From assembly GCA_001414485.1 (NCBI GenBank), contig LLEY01000268.1, positions 1-60,073 of the forward strand: DNA of 60,073 bases, given 5' to 3'. Under the pieces are notes generated by a model. It saw nothing but the letters and a program-made list of their open reading frames with translations, ran no database searches and had not been told where the DNA came from. Below are positions 10,953 through 21,261 of this stretch, one piece after another. The DNA comes from Calycina herbarum. Taxonomy: Eukaryota > Ascomycota > Leotiomycetes > Helotiales > Pezizellaceae. Within the stretch, counting starts at the first letter, position 1; each line of letters begins with the position of its first letter. The position numbers and the translations under genes are program-made.

Positions 10953-12780
10953 ATGGAGCGTCAAAGTTTTCCTCGTTTTGGGGAGCTTCCCGGAAAAGTA
11001 CAGGCAAGAATTTGGGAGCTGTCATGTAACGTTCCGAGAGTGGTATATGTAAGTACAAAACTCCATACCTAGGGATTCGTTCCCTCCAAAGATCCTATAC
11101 TAACTTCTTGATAACTCATTGATAGGTGTACGAAACTCACCACCGAGGCTGGGTAGAAGTCCACGGTGAAAGAAATTATCATTATAATATCCATGGTGTA
11201 GCAACGCCCGCGGCCCAATTAAATATCACGGCTATGCACTCAAAAACTCGACCACCAGCAATCCTTGGGGTTTGTAAAGTGTCTAGAAAGATGGGACTCA
11301 AGATATATAAAGCCATTAACGAAGCAACTCGTACAAAAACACCCCATCATTACCAATACTTGGACATCCCGATTTATGTCAATCGCCATGTCGATATTAT
11401 TTACCGTGGCAAGCACTCGTCCGACATGGAACAAGGATTCGTTCTTTCATACCATGCTCATGATGAGTATGGAAAAAAAGAACAAATTCACGATTTACCA
11501 ATTGCTTTCACGAGGACTTTGGCCGTGGATTTACTGGCTTTGATGCCAGGAAGACGTACAAGAGCAGGAGCTTCCTTTGGAAAGGTGTTGGGTGATTTGG
11601 CGCCCGAGGAGGTAGTTAAGATTACCGACCAGATGGAGGTTGCTGGAGAGGAAAGTTTGAAGCGGACATACCAGGACTTGTACGACACTTATCGCGTCAA
11701 GTCAATTATCAGGTGTTTTGAAAAAGGGGTTCGAGAATTTTTGGTCATTGTTGGGAACGATGATGAGATTCCCGAAGTCGAGTTCGTTCCCCTCTCATTG
11801 ACTGCGCATTCGACACCACGGGAGAAGGGGGCTTTGCGCGATGTTGAAAGATTGAAAGAGCGCCTATCAGGATATTGGGAGAAAAATCATTGTAGAGCTT
11901 GGTATTGGGGGTTGGAAAAGCCTATTATCAAAGTAAGTATATCGCATGCTCGGTTGGATGCACTAACTAATTTTAGGCGATGTCAATAAAACGCAAACCA
12001 TCATTGCCATTTCACCCATTCCGAAAACTACCTACGGAGATTCAAGACATGATTTGGAAGTATATAATCGCCGTTCCTAGGGTCTTTCCTCTTACGATTC
12101 GCCACAATTCATTCGACACCACACGATCCACCTTTCGAAAAACCTGTACCAAATACAGAAGTGTCCCTGCTCTGCTAAGCATATCCTACAACACCCGACG
12201 AATAGCCCAAGAAGAAACCTACAAACCCCTTCCATTTTGGCTCAGGACCTACACAAAAACACCATATCAACACTGGAACCCAAGACTCGATCCTATCTTG
12301 CTTGAAGGCGGCCAATCATACCTTCAAATCGGACCGCCATATCCCGACAAATACAACTTGACAAATGAAGCTCAATCCGTGGCTCTAAAATGGATAGTGG
12401 ATAGGAAACTCCTCGTGCGCCTTGCCAGATGCGCAAAACATACTTGGAAAAACCTCAAGGAAATTATCATACTGCTAGGCGATGAGAGAGAAAACTGTCT
12501 AGTTGTACCTGAATTCATTGATATAAAACCCTCTCGGTTTAGAAAGAATATGGAACTAGAGAGTGTCGAGGATTATGTTGGGTGTATGAATGCCATGTTG
12601 AAGAAGAAATCCAACAATTGGAAGTGTTATCAAAGAAGACGTCTTAAAAGGGGGTTAAGGAGTACTGGGGAATGGATCCCTCCAGTGGTTAGAGTCGCTT
12701 ATATGAAGACGTATTGTGATGCTGCTTCTCCCTATTCGAACACAGTAGAGGAGCAGCCGTTAAATTTAATCGAGAAGTAG
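10953..12780 (+). CDS. Protein with two 2EXR modules (three exons)
   Basis: 2EXR is an F-box-like fungal motif of unknown function, named for two conserved ExR positions and usually present once near the N-terminus. Exons 10953-11048, 11126-11932 and 11977-12780 join in frame to 568 residues. Module 1 begins FPRFGELPGKVQARIWEL and continues across the intron into PRVVYVYE; the later PAILGVCKVSRKMGLKIY is the typical second half. Module 2 begins FHPFRKLPTEIQDMIWKY and continues to PRVFPL and PALLSISYNTRRIAQEE. Both introns have GTAAGT donors; the 44-nt second one has CTAAC and TTTTAG. If that intron were retained, translation would stop a few codons later and the downstream frame could start at ATG 11980. 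Two adjacent single-module genes are therefore the alternative. Role unknown. Confidence 0.75.
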
Positions 12781-12988
12781 GCTTAGAACTTTGGGAAACA
12801 AGTTATAATTATAATATGAAAATCGTATATTGAAACTAGAAGAAAAGGTTAAGGCAATTGAATTTGTCTCGCCGCTGTGGTTGAGTCTTAAATGCAAATC
12901 GAGAATAGAGAGATGTTCGCCAAAAAGAAGTTTGGAGGCTTAGCTACTCGTGGTTTACCAATGAATATTTTGAAAATAAATGTGCTTA

Positions 12989-13624
12989 GCTATTTCTGGT
13001 TAACCCACGAATAGCCCCAAAATTAAAAGCAGAGGGCCTCGTGATAAAAGTGGCTGTAAATACTCTAGGGTCGTACCTGCCTACATAGGCCTCATTGTTC
13101 TAAATTTCTAGGGTAATTCAAGTAAATTATCCTAAACATTTGTAACAATCTGGGACTATTAATCCAGGTGTTTTGGAACGTACTAGGGAATTATTTACTT
13201 ACCTATTTACTGCCGCTTTTAATATCCACCGCGAGAGGCTGTTCATGGGTCGCCCGGGAAGTGCCGGGAATTAAAAATCCCTTAGCAAATAGGTAATCTA
13301 CGAATGGCTTCAAGCGATGATTTTGAAACATCTCTCTATTTATATGTAACCTACAATTGGGCTTCACAAAAACTCAAGCATCTACTTATTCGACCAAAGG
13401 GAGATTTAAAGAAAGTCTCGCTATTTCTAGGCAACCCGGGTATAGCCTCCAAATATATTTCTATTAAAAAGTAGAATCAGATTGCTTTTAACTAAATTAG
13501 AACCCTTAACATTTTCTCAATAGCTTGAAAAGAAAAAATTGAGAAAATATAGCTATTTCCGGGTAGACTATGAATAGCCACAGAATTAATTCCTGCTATT
13601 CGTAAGTAACCTACAAATAGCCCC
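12989..13624. repeat. Six dispersed copies of a short imperfect palindrome
   Basis: Six 27-31-bp units occur at about 12989-13016, 13284-13310, 13336-13366, 13420-13447, 13551-13580 and 13595-13624. The consensus is close to GCTATTTCT-GGTAACC, then TACGAATAGCC, with self-complementary GCTATT..AATAGC ends around a GGTAACC core. Units are usually followed by CCAAAA or an A-rich tract. Spacing is irregular and sequence between units is not conserved. They may be short hairpin units spread within an old repeat. Confidence 0.6.
13044..13225. repeat. MITE-like inverted repeat, AAAGTGGCAGTAAAT family
   Basis: The left end reads AAAAGTGGCTGTAAATA and the right end is the inverse of AAAAGCGGCAGTAAATA. 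The same core occurs inverted at 17779-17830 and 18076-18332, which defines a small repeat family. The internal sequence has no coding capacity. Confidence 0.6.
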
Positions 13625-13971
13625 AAAACAAAAACTTGATTCTATCGGTAAGCTGCCTACCGACAATTCAACCATTTCACTTGAGCCATTTTATCAGTAT
13701 TATCAAACTCCATGGGAACAGTATGCTCGAAATGCTATTGAAATGCACAACTAGTTCGAGTTTGCACGCGCGAGGGTTTCATTAGAGTTTAAAATCAACA
13801 ACTTATTCATTTTTGCATCGATTTGTGTCCTATCTGTCATCGCAATAATCCCCGAGACTGATGGAAGCAAGTCTACTTCCCAACATCCAACGCCAAAGCC
13901 CAGTTTGAGATGGCCCAATTTCATTCCAAGACAGTCAGTCAGTAAAATATCACAAATATGCCACTTCGCGC

Positions 13972-16900
13972 TCAAATTTTGAGTGATTCTTGTGCCTTCT
14001 TCATTTCAGATAGAGAAGCACTTTCACGCTCACTCAACCAATTCTTTGCCTTCTCAACCACAAGTGCCCAGGTACCCTCTTCCTCCGCCATTTTCTTTTC
14101 CAAAACGCCAACGACAACCAAGGTAATCCAAATTGTTCCATCAATACCGTCAGGGTGTCCTCCAGTCTCAATACCAAGAATCTCGAGAATTTCCGATTCT
14201 TTTTCACCGGGCCACGTGCCGTCGAAGTTTTGAAGCTCGATGAGGGCATGGATCTTCTGTTCATTGGTAGCGGCGTTCCAGTCTGGCTTTTCATCCTTCT
14301 CAGAAGCCGAGCTAGGATAATAAGCGGGACTAGATAAAAAAGCACTACGTGCCATCGCTTGCGGAGGAGGTGCTCGTCCTTTCGATTTCGAGGTTGGTAA
14401 TAATGATCCACCCTGTTGCGCTGGTGATTGAGAGCCAAAAGGTGACGTGGAGCTTGCTTGTTGAGCTCCAAAGCCACCAAACAATCCACCGCTCTGTTGT
14501 ACTGGTGCCTGAGAGGAGCTAAAAAAACCACCGGTACTTGGTAGGGCTGAACCCATTGCACTTGCTTGCGAATTACCAAATAATCCACCACTCTGCTGCG
14601 CTGGTGCTCCAGAGGAGCCGAACAGACTGTTTCCCTGTGAAGGACTTGCTGGTTGAACCGATCTACCATATGCCGGAGCAGAGGTGCCAAAGGAAACATC
14701 AGCATTTGCTCGGACGGGTGAACGACCGAGCGTTGAACCGCGGGTCCGTACAGAATGAGTGGCAGATGCCTGTTGCATGTTGTGCTCTTGTCTTGCCATC
14801 AAGAGTCTTTTCTTGTTTTGCTGCTCCAGTAGCATGTGTTGCATTTGGTAATCTTGGAGCGCATAATTGCCGACAGCAGCAGGTCGGGAACTACGGCGCA
14901 TTTCTTGGAATTCCACATGACTTGAAGGCGCCGCGGATTTTGTGCAGCGCTTTTTGGCCTTGCCTGCCCATTTTGAAGCTACCGCTCGTGCTGGAGCTTC
15001 TGGTGCAAATGTATCAAAGTTACATTTGTCAACATCCCCATTTTCATGCAGGAATGAATCAAAATCGAAGTCTTGGAGAACATCCATGTTGCCTGGAGAA
15101 TTGGAAAGGTTTTGCTCAGAAAGATTATCTGTTTGCATTTTATTAGTATTTGATATCGATCTTGCAGTGAGCGATAGAATACGGAGTAACTTACCATTTT
15201 GCTTGGCTGCCGTGGTGCTAGCGTTTGCTTGGGGTTCAGTCGCAGCCACAGCAACAAATGAACACCATTTTCCAGCAACTTGGAATTTCTCGCCTAACCG
15301 AACGCATTCCTTCTTCACAAGGTCATCAAAACTGCTAGAATATCGGTCCTTGACCAACTCCCCATTTTGATCTCTAGCCTCATAGATCCAACCTCTGCCC
15401 TCCTCCATGTCTTGAGTCGCCTTCTTAGCCGCGAGCTGATGGATAATTTTTCCAGGTTGAGCCAAAGCTTCAATGGGAATTTCAAGCTCAAGAGGTCCAT
15501 GCTCAGAAGTCGCTCGAAAAATGACAGAGGTTGGATTGCGTTGAAAGGTCTCTGGAGACATAAGAATATAGGCGGTTGTTCGAGAGAAGGCGAAGAGAGA
15601 TGGTATTTTGTGTGGTGCTTGAAGGAGCTTCGGGGATGGTATCTCGGGTAACTTGGGATCTCCAGATTCCATATCTGCTTTCTCTGGTTCCGCGGTATTA
15701 TCGAAAAGCGAAATGGGTTGTTTTTGGGCCGGCTTCGGATCAATGAGTATAACTTTCATTCCATCAGTAACCTTGTCGATGACTTCGAAATCGTCGTCCT
15801 CCTTGGCATATTTGACTTCAAGACTGTAGTCGGTAATGTGTGGTGTCAACGCTCCCCGAAGCATTTTCACAACGGCAGTATCCAGTCTTTCACCTTCTTG
15901 AACTGCTTGTGCAAATCCATTTCCGGCTCTTGCGATACCTTCAATCAAGGCATGAGATACTCCGTTTCCGATACCAAGAGGGAATACTCGAATCTTTCCA
16001 TTGGTTGCTTCAGTTTGCTCGGTGAGATACTTGAACATTTGATCTTGTCCCCAAATATCTCCATCAGTCAGTAGGATGATATCCAATTTCAAGTCGGCCC
16101 AACGTCGTTCAATTGTTGCTTTGATAGCTCCAAAGGTTTCGGTGCCTCCAAAATTTGCTGCGAATGTCTCCACATGATCGGACGCTTCTTTGAGTGTTCC
16201 AGCGTCGTAGGTCCGACTTTTTGGCCATAGAAACTGACATGAACTACCGAAAGAACATATGTTGAATTTGACTCCAGCCGGCATCGATTTGAGGAAGACT
16301 TTCAAGGCCGAGATGAGCATGGGAATATTTCCATTCATACTTCCACTACGATCAGCTACAAAAACAAGTTCTGGCCTGGAGGGTGGAAGTGTGAATTTGG
16401 GAACAAGTGTTGCCATCAATGCTCTTTGGTTTGGAATGGATGGATGTGTTTCAAGTAGAGCCTTTGGAACACCAGAATTCTTGCTTTGCACGATGAGTAC
16501 AAAGTCCTTTTCGAGTGCTGCGCTCCCAAGGGCTAAAGTTACCGAGGCTTTGCTCATAGTCGAATCGGCTTCTGTTGCAGTTGACACTGTGCCCATAGAG
16601 ACAGAAATTGGATGTGAGGGGGACTGTACACCTTTGATGAATGATCCATCTGGAATGTTGATGTCGACAACGATCTTGATACCATCTTCCGAGTCTGAGA
16701 GTGTAGTTGCAGAAGCATCAAGTACAGAAAAAGGTCCTGATCCATATCGAGGTGCGATAGATGTTGGGATTGTGAATCTGACACTATCTCCATCACCATT
16801 CTTCAGTTCACCAATGTAGGTCAACTCGACAAACACACTCTCACCACCAGGGACGTTGCCCAACTTGGTGCTGAAAACATCTGATGCTTCAAGAGACTGC

Positions 16901-17247
16901 TCTAGTAGACCAGCAGTTTCCCCCTTTGCAACAGCTTCATCGAATATTTTTTTGGCTTTAAATTTTTCTTTCACGACACCATAGAGGACCTTTTTGCCGA
17001 TGCGACAAGTGAATTTGACAACACTGACGTCAGCATAAAGGGGGAAAGTGTACACACACTCTTGAATGGCAGTGTCTTTGGAAGGGTTTGTGAACTTTTG
17101 GGCGAGAACAGTTTGAGAAGTGTTGTTCAAGATGGTACTGTGGAATGAAGAGGAGACAAGGGGGAGGTACTGTCTTTGGGGGTGGCCGCCGAATAAGCTT
17201 GATTGGTATGAAGGCAGGATGTAGTAACATCCGCAGAAAGTCAGCAT
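13972..17247 (-). CDS. VIT and vWA domain protein with GLFG-rich linker
   Basis: The protein joins an N-terminal VIT domain (about 15-150; YTFPLYADVSVVKFTC, VPGGESVFVELTYIGEL) to a von Willebrand A domain (about 290-470). The MIDAS metal site is complete: D299-x-S301-x-S303 (FVADRSGSM), T369 (GGTET) and D395 (LTDGD). This resembles inter-alpha-trypsin inhibitor/PARP4-type intracellular proteins that mediate protein-protein contacts; the precise fungal role is unknown. After about residue 800 a low-complexity region carries repeated SGGLFG, NSLFGSS and SPFGS units like nucleoporin FG repeats. A C-terminal helical domain (IELQNFDGTWPG onward) follows. A 66-nt in-frame intron is likely at 15194-15129 (GTAAGT..CTAAT..ACAG), giving 1069 residues. 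The start at 17247 fits the family (MLTFCGCYY). The frame stays open upstream to about 17358, where a pyrimidine-rich AG could be a 5' exon acceptor. Confidence 0.9.
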   Translation of the reverse strand: MLTFCGCYYILPSYQSSLFGGHPQRQYLPLVSSSFHSTILNNTSQTVLAQKFTNPSKDTAIQECVYTFPLYADVSVVKFTCRIGKKVLYGVVKEKFKAKKIFDEAVAKGETAGLLEQSLEASDVFSTKLGNVPGGESVFVELTYIGELKNGDGDSVRFTIPTSIAPRYGSGPFSVLDASATTLSDSEDGIKIVVDINIPDGSFIKGVQSPSHPISVSMGTVSTATEADSTMSKASVTLALGSAALEKDFVLIVQSKNSGVPKALLETHPSIPNQRALMATLVPKFTLPPSRPELVFVADRSGSMNGNIPMLISALKVFLKSMPAGVKFNICSFGSSCQFLWPKSRTYDAGTLKEASDHVETFAANFGGTETFGAIKATIERRWADLKLDIILLTDGDIWGQDQMFKYLTEQTEATNGKIRVFPLGIGNGVSHALIEGIARAGNGFAQAVQEGERLDTAVVKMLRGALTPHITDYSLEVKYAKEDDDFEVIDKVTDGMKVILIDPKPAQKQPISLFDNTAEPEKADMESGDPKLPEIPSPKLLQAPHKIPSLFAFSRTTAYILMSPETFQRNPTSVIFRATSEHGPLELEIPIEALAQPGKIIHQLAAKKATQDMEEGRGWIYEARDQNGELVKDRYSSSFDDLVKKECVRLGEKFQVAGKWCSFVAVAATEPQANASTTAAKQNGKLLRILSLTARSISNTNKMQTDNLSEQNLSNSPGNMDVLQDFDFDSFLHENGDVDKCNFDTFAPEAPARAVASKWAGKAKKRCTKSAAPSSHVEFQEMRRSSRPAAVGNYALQDYQMQHMLLEQQNKKRLLMARQEHNMQQASATHSVRTRGSTLGRSPVRANADVSFGTSAPAYGRSVQPASPSQGNSLFGSSGAPAQQSGGLFGNSQASAMGSALPSTGGFFSSSQAPVQQSGGLFGGFGAQQASSTSPFGSQSPAQQGGSLLPTSKSKGRAPPPQAMARSAFLSSPAYYPSSASEKDEKPDWNAATNEQKIHALIELQNFDGTWPGEKESEILEILGIETGGHPDGIDGTIWITLVVVGVLEKKMAEEEGTWALVVEKAKNWLSERESASLSEMKKAQESLKI

Positions 17248-17778
17248 CTTGTTGGGATGGAACCGGACGCTGAAGTCGCGCTGCTGAGGGGGTGGAATGT
17301 CGAAAATGAAAAGTTGTTCAATGATAGAGGAGTTGTTGTAGAAGAGAGTTGATGCTGAAAAAGTGTTATTGGGGCACGTTCTTTTATAGAAGAACTTGTT
17401 GGAGGGACTAGAGGGAACACTGACGTGACTTGAGTCAACCTTGTTGCCTTAAAAAGCTGAGGATTCTATTGGCTGAGACAAAGACTTCGCCCCCTTAGTC
17501 TCGTGACTCAAGTTACCCATACTTACGGTAAATACTGCCTAGTTTGTGTGCTTTATTTTATTATTCATTCGTCTAGTTATTCCTTCACTAAAGTTCACAG
17601 AAAACCCTGGAAGGTTTAGGCGGATGTAGCGGGACTGTCACGTGAAATAATCTGAATTTTACGACAGGAGTTCACGTAGGTGAGCTTCTATCTTGTTATT
17701 TCCAATTAAGAAAAGGTCCACTTCTTGTGTTACCCTGATTGTTCTACAACAAAATTGGCCTATGTCGCAATGAACAGC

Positions 17779-17830
17779 AAAAGTGGCAGTAAATTTCAGT
17801 ATTAACTTAGGTTCTGGCACTGCCGCTTTT
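17779..17830. repeat. Short inverted repeat, AAAGTGGCAGTAAAT family
   Basis: AAAAGTGGCAGT faces an inverted AAAAGCGGCAGTGC across about 25 bp. It shares its core with the elements at 13044-13225 and 18076-18332 and may be a deletion derivative. Confidence 0.5.
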
Positions 17831-18075
17831 AGGAGGTCGCCCCACTATACCTTTTCACTGATCAAATACCGTATATTTTGTAAATAATTACTTGGCTTTA
17901 CAAAGTAGGCAGCTTCAAGAATGTGACTCACAATATCCAACCAGTCATTCCAAGGCGTTCTTTGTATTTTAGTGGTTCGCAAGGCGAAAAAAATAGAAGA
18001 TCTTCGAGGCAATGCCAAGACAATATGACAGGCAGCAATACCCGGAACCAATCAGCTGTCCTCAGAAGAAAAGAT

Positions 18076-18332
18076 GGTATCTACCCACCTTGTGGACAGA
18101 ATAAGTGGCAGTAATTAGGCCTTCCTCAAGACAACCCGCAACGTGTACATCTCAACGCAAACCTATTGAATGGTTGCTGGAAGCTGGCATATCATTAATT
18201 GAGCTCTTCCGTATTTGCTCGTATTTTTCTTTTGTTTTTACAATTTTTCTTCCGTGCGTTCTTCGACGCTGCAGGTTTCGTGGGGTCGCTAATTTACTGC
18301 CATTTATTCTGTCCACAGGGTGCTACCTTACC
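18076..18332. repeat. MITE-like element, AAAGTGGCAGTAAAT family
   Basis: The ends are inverted repeats of about 43 bp. Both arms contain TGTGGACAGAATAA, then TGGCAGTAA and TTAG; the outermost bases are GGTA on each arm. The 257-bp body has no coding frame. No target-site duplication was convincing. A non-autonomous DNA transposon is the simplest reading. Confidence 0.65.
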
Positions 18333-18545
18333 AGAAAATCCTCGTCTGTAATTTGGTTTTCGTCATCGATAAGACTCAAATGACGTGTTTTGTCGAAGCC
18401 TAGGTCGCGAAGCTTCATCGACCTCGAGAGTAATCGAGCTACCTCTATGAAGACTCTGAAAAATACGAGAAAACAAAAAGATTGGCCAAGCATTGACCAG
18501 AAAGGGATAGAGATTATAGATTGTATTTCATGCCCAACAATTACA

Positions 18546-20666
18546 CTATCCTTCGCTAGAAGCCGCCGTTATATTCTTCCCATTTTCGAGAGATATCTGT
18601 GAGATACCACCAGAAACGGTTTCCAGAGGAGCAACAAAAGCCATCTGACTCCAGCTGAACAAAGTATTCCGACCTCCAAACACAAACACCTCGAAGCGAC
18701 CCTTGAAGACTCCGTCAATCCAGACTCGGCTCCCGCCAATAACATCTCCTGTGATCTTGATTTCGGTCGGGACTTGGACATGGACAACTTCATGTGTTGA
18801 AGTAGTTGCATTACTCCATATGCGTCCCGGATGTCCAGCGTCAAATCCATCAGTCTCGGATACTGATCTCAGTGGGTACTCATATCCATCAGAATTGAAT
18901 ATCAAGGATCCATTGCTCGTAAGACTCAAGATGACATCGTCAGAGGCGAGAGTAAAGGGGCCAGTTACCGAAAGATGGAGAGTGTAGTTCATTCCTTTGC
19001 TGCCATGGCCTAAAGTGACGGGATTCCTTTCTGATTTCCGCTTCCAAGAGACAAAGTCGCTTTTCCTGTCGAGATTCTGGCCAGGGGCATTTGCAGAGAG
19101 GAACTCGATCGAATTGTCAATCGTGCTGGCATCCACGGCCATACCCCGAGCCCCACTCCACGCCCTGGCACCGATCAAAGGTATTCCTCGTCTCATTGCG
19201 TAGTAGGCTTCCAATTGTGTGGTGGCATCTGGTCCATTATCATTCCAAGCTGCCATAATTGCCCCTCTATTTTCGCTTGCTCCAGGAGGTAATTGCTTGG
19301 TAATGTTGACTTGGTTGAAAAGAGCTGGCTGCCATTGCCAACCTGGTTGGTTGGCAAAATTCAATGTTCGAGTCTCATTAAAGAATTGTGGATATGGAGC
19401 GGGATTGATGGGAGTATGATCATTTTTCAATGACATGTAAGCCCACCAATCCTGAGAATTTATCATCTCGTAGCCTTCATCCTGAAGCAAGACAGGATCG
19501 GATTGTCCATACTGCCAATGTTGGATTACTATATCTTTGGATATCGTCAAGTTTTCGGATGGCTCCTCGGTACCCCAAATCCTAATCTTCTTTCCCGAAG
19601 TCTCGTTAACGAACGATGACATTTCGTTGACAAAGTTGATGTAATCATCAGCCAAAGATGCATCGTACTCATCAGCGCCGATATGGACTTCTTTGGTGTG
19701 AAACCATGGAAGAAATTCCGCCCATATTGCTTTGATTGTTGGAATGCTGTCCGGATGAGTGAGGTTCAAGAGATCCTTTTTCGCGAGGGCTAATTGGGGT
19801 TTCCATTTCGTGATTGTCAGACAATGACCAGGAGCCTCGATTTCTGGAATTACTGTAACTCCATGTTGAGTGCAGTGAATCTGTAAGTCTTCGAAATCTG
19901 CTCGGCTGAGTGTCTCATTGGGTCTCTGAATAAGTCCTTGCAACTCTGGATCCTCCGGGTGAAGAGAAAATTGAGCGTAGACAAGATTCCAAGTTGCATT
20001 TCGACCTCGATTGAGTGGGTAATTATCACTCGTGTGATAATGAAACTCAGACATCTTAAAGAAAGAGGCATACGTGCACAGCTCTTTAAGAAATCCCGGG
20101 GAGTACCATTTTCGTCCAGCATCCAACATATAACCCCGTGTCGAGTAAGCAGGTGCATCTGTAACTTTCATTGCAGGTGCAGATGTCCAATTTGAGAGCA
20201 TCAGGGTTTGAAGTAACGTCCTTGTGCCCCAAAATGCTCCTCTCGACCCGGAACCCGTGATAATTGCATTTCCTTTGGTTATTTCAAGCACATAGCCCTC
20301 TTCTGTGGGGAGACCATTCTCGTACGTCAAAGAGGTCGAAAGTTCTGGATCAAAATCGAGAAATATCCCAAACTTGTTTGTTGGCAATTTTTCTATCACC
20401 TCCACTATCCAATTCTTCTTGGTGATGCTTGCTAACTCATCACGAAATGTCTCTGCAAACTCTTTGCCAGATGGCGGGATGAGGGTCAGACCCTCCGTGT
20501 CCCGCCGTGAAGCCAATCTGTTGGTGATATATATGGTTCGGGGTATTTTCCTTACTAAAAGGCCAGAAGATGTGCCATTCAAGGTTGAAGTTGTGATTTG
20601 CAGGGGTGGTGGTAATGACTGAAGAGCCAGGGCGCCAACGGCAAACGAGAGGAATTTAATAATCAT
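18546..20666 (-). CDS. Secreted GH20 beta-N-acetylhexosaminidase-like protein
   Basis: GH20 enzymes release terminal N-acetylhexosamine by substrate-assisted catalysis. The catalytic Asp-Glu pair is in HIGADEYD (Asp332-Glu333 counted from the chosen start), after RGYMLDAGRKWY (substrate-binding Arg of the barrel), FHYHTSDN and EIEAPGHCLT. An alpha/beta pre-domain (FGIFLDFDPELS..GYVLEI) precedes the barrel, and a C-terminal beta-sandwich-like extension of about 170 residues ends near IDGVFKGRFEVFVFGG. The frame is open from 20714, but I chose ATG 20666 because it begins a clean signal peptide (MIIKFLSFAVGALA). Single exon, about 706 residues, many NxS/T sites. The C-terminal extension makes it longer than classical fungal chitobiases. 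A role in chitin or glycoprotein turnover outside the cell is inferred from the family. Confidence 0.88.
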   Translation of the reverse strand: MIIKFLSFAVGALALQSLPPPLQITTSTLNGTSSGLLVRKIPRTIYITNRLASRRDTEGLTLIPPSGKEFAETFRDELASITKKNWIVEVIEKLPTNKFGIFLDFDPELSTSLTYENGLPTEEGYVLEITKGNAIITGSGSRGAFWGTRTLLQTLMLSNWTSAPAMKVTDAPAYSTRGYMLDAGRKWYSPGFLKELCTYASFFKMSEFHYHTSDNYPLNRGRNATWNLVYAQFSLHPEDPELQGLIQRPNETLSRADFEDLQIHCTQHGVTVIPEIEAPGHCLTITKWKPQLALAKKDLLNLTHPDSIPTIKAIWAEFLPWFHTKEVHIGADEYDASLADDYINFVNEMSSFVNETSGKKIRIWGTEEPSENLTISKDIVIQHWQYGQSDPVLLQDEGYEMINSQDWWAYMSLKNDHTPINPAPYPQFFNETRTLNFANQPGWQWQPALFNQVNITKQLPPGASENRGAIMAAWNDNGPDATTQLEAYYAMRRGIPLIGARAWSGARGMAVDASTIDNSIEFLSANAPGQNLDRKSDFVSWKRKSERNPVTLGHGSKGMNYTLHLSVTGPFTLASDDVILSLTSNGSLIFNSDGYEYPLRSVSETDGFDAGHPGRIWSNATTSTHEVVHVQVPTEIKITGDVIGGSRVWIDGVFKGRFEVFVFGGRNTLFSWSQMAFVAPLETVSGGISQISLENGKNITAASSEG

Positions 20667-21261
20667 TGCTGAAAGGTTCCTGGAGTTTGGCTCAAGTATT
20701 TGCGACAGCGACAAAAAATAAAGCTGTGGAGATCATGTTTCCTAGACGCGAGGGCAATAGGTATCAAATGTGAACACCGGTGAAATGATCTTCAAAGCCA
20801 AGCCTTCAGCGTATACAGCAACGTTACTTAGGGTTGCATACTGCGATAAGCCGCAATCAGTAATTCGGGAAGAAAGTGGGATATCTGAGGTTCTCGTATC
20901 GATAGATGATTAAGAAAAGAAGAGAGAATGAAAAATGGGGAGGCGGGGAAGTAACCTGGGATGTGACTGGGTACCCTTGTAATTTGTTTCTCCAGCCAAT
21001 TGGGAAATGCGGGGAATTGATCAGGGACATATATTCTTCAGAGTGGTTCCAGTAATGACCATTCAACCTTGGTCATTTCCAACAAATGGAAAGCCCTCCT
21101 TCAACTCCAATTTTCTTGTGAGTTTATTTCCAAATCTTACTTTCTAACCCTTCTTTGCTGCTCCTCTCCCGGGATTCTAACAACAATTTCACTTTTGTAC
21201 GAAGTAATACAACAAGCCAACCCCGAATAGAGAAATTGGGTGCAGGTAGCCACCAGGAACT
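20667..21261. other. Intergenic, no supported gene
   Basis: This covers the GH20 promoter side and the 3' flank of the next minus-strand gene. Short frames here have no support. Confidence 0.4.

Larger units (their letters stand above)
12781..13971. other. Intergenic, repeat-rich, no gene
   Basis: The stretch lies between the convergent 3' ends of the 2EXR and VIT genes. It is AT-rich and holds the repeat families listed separately at 12989-13624 and 13044-13225. No coding frame is supported. Confidence 0.5.
17248..18545. other. Intergenic with two inverted-repeat elements
   Basis: This stretch separates the VIT gene start from the GH20 gene end. Proximal sequence (17248-17530) is probably the VIT promoter and leader. 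The remainder holds the two inverted repeats listed separately. No gene is supported. Confidence 0.45.

Noticed and set aside
17248..17438. Upstream extension of the VIT-vWA protein
   Set aside because: The frame stays open upstream but has no in-frame ATG; the family start motif lies at 17247. Kept only as a possible 5' exon remark.
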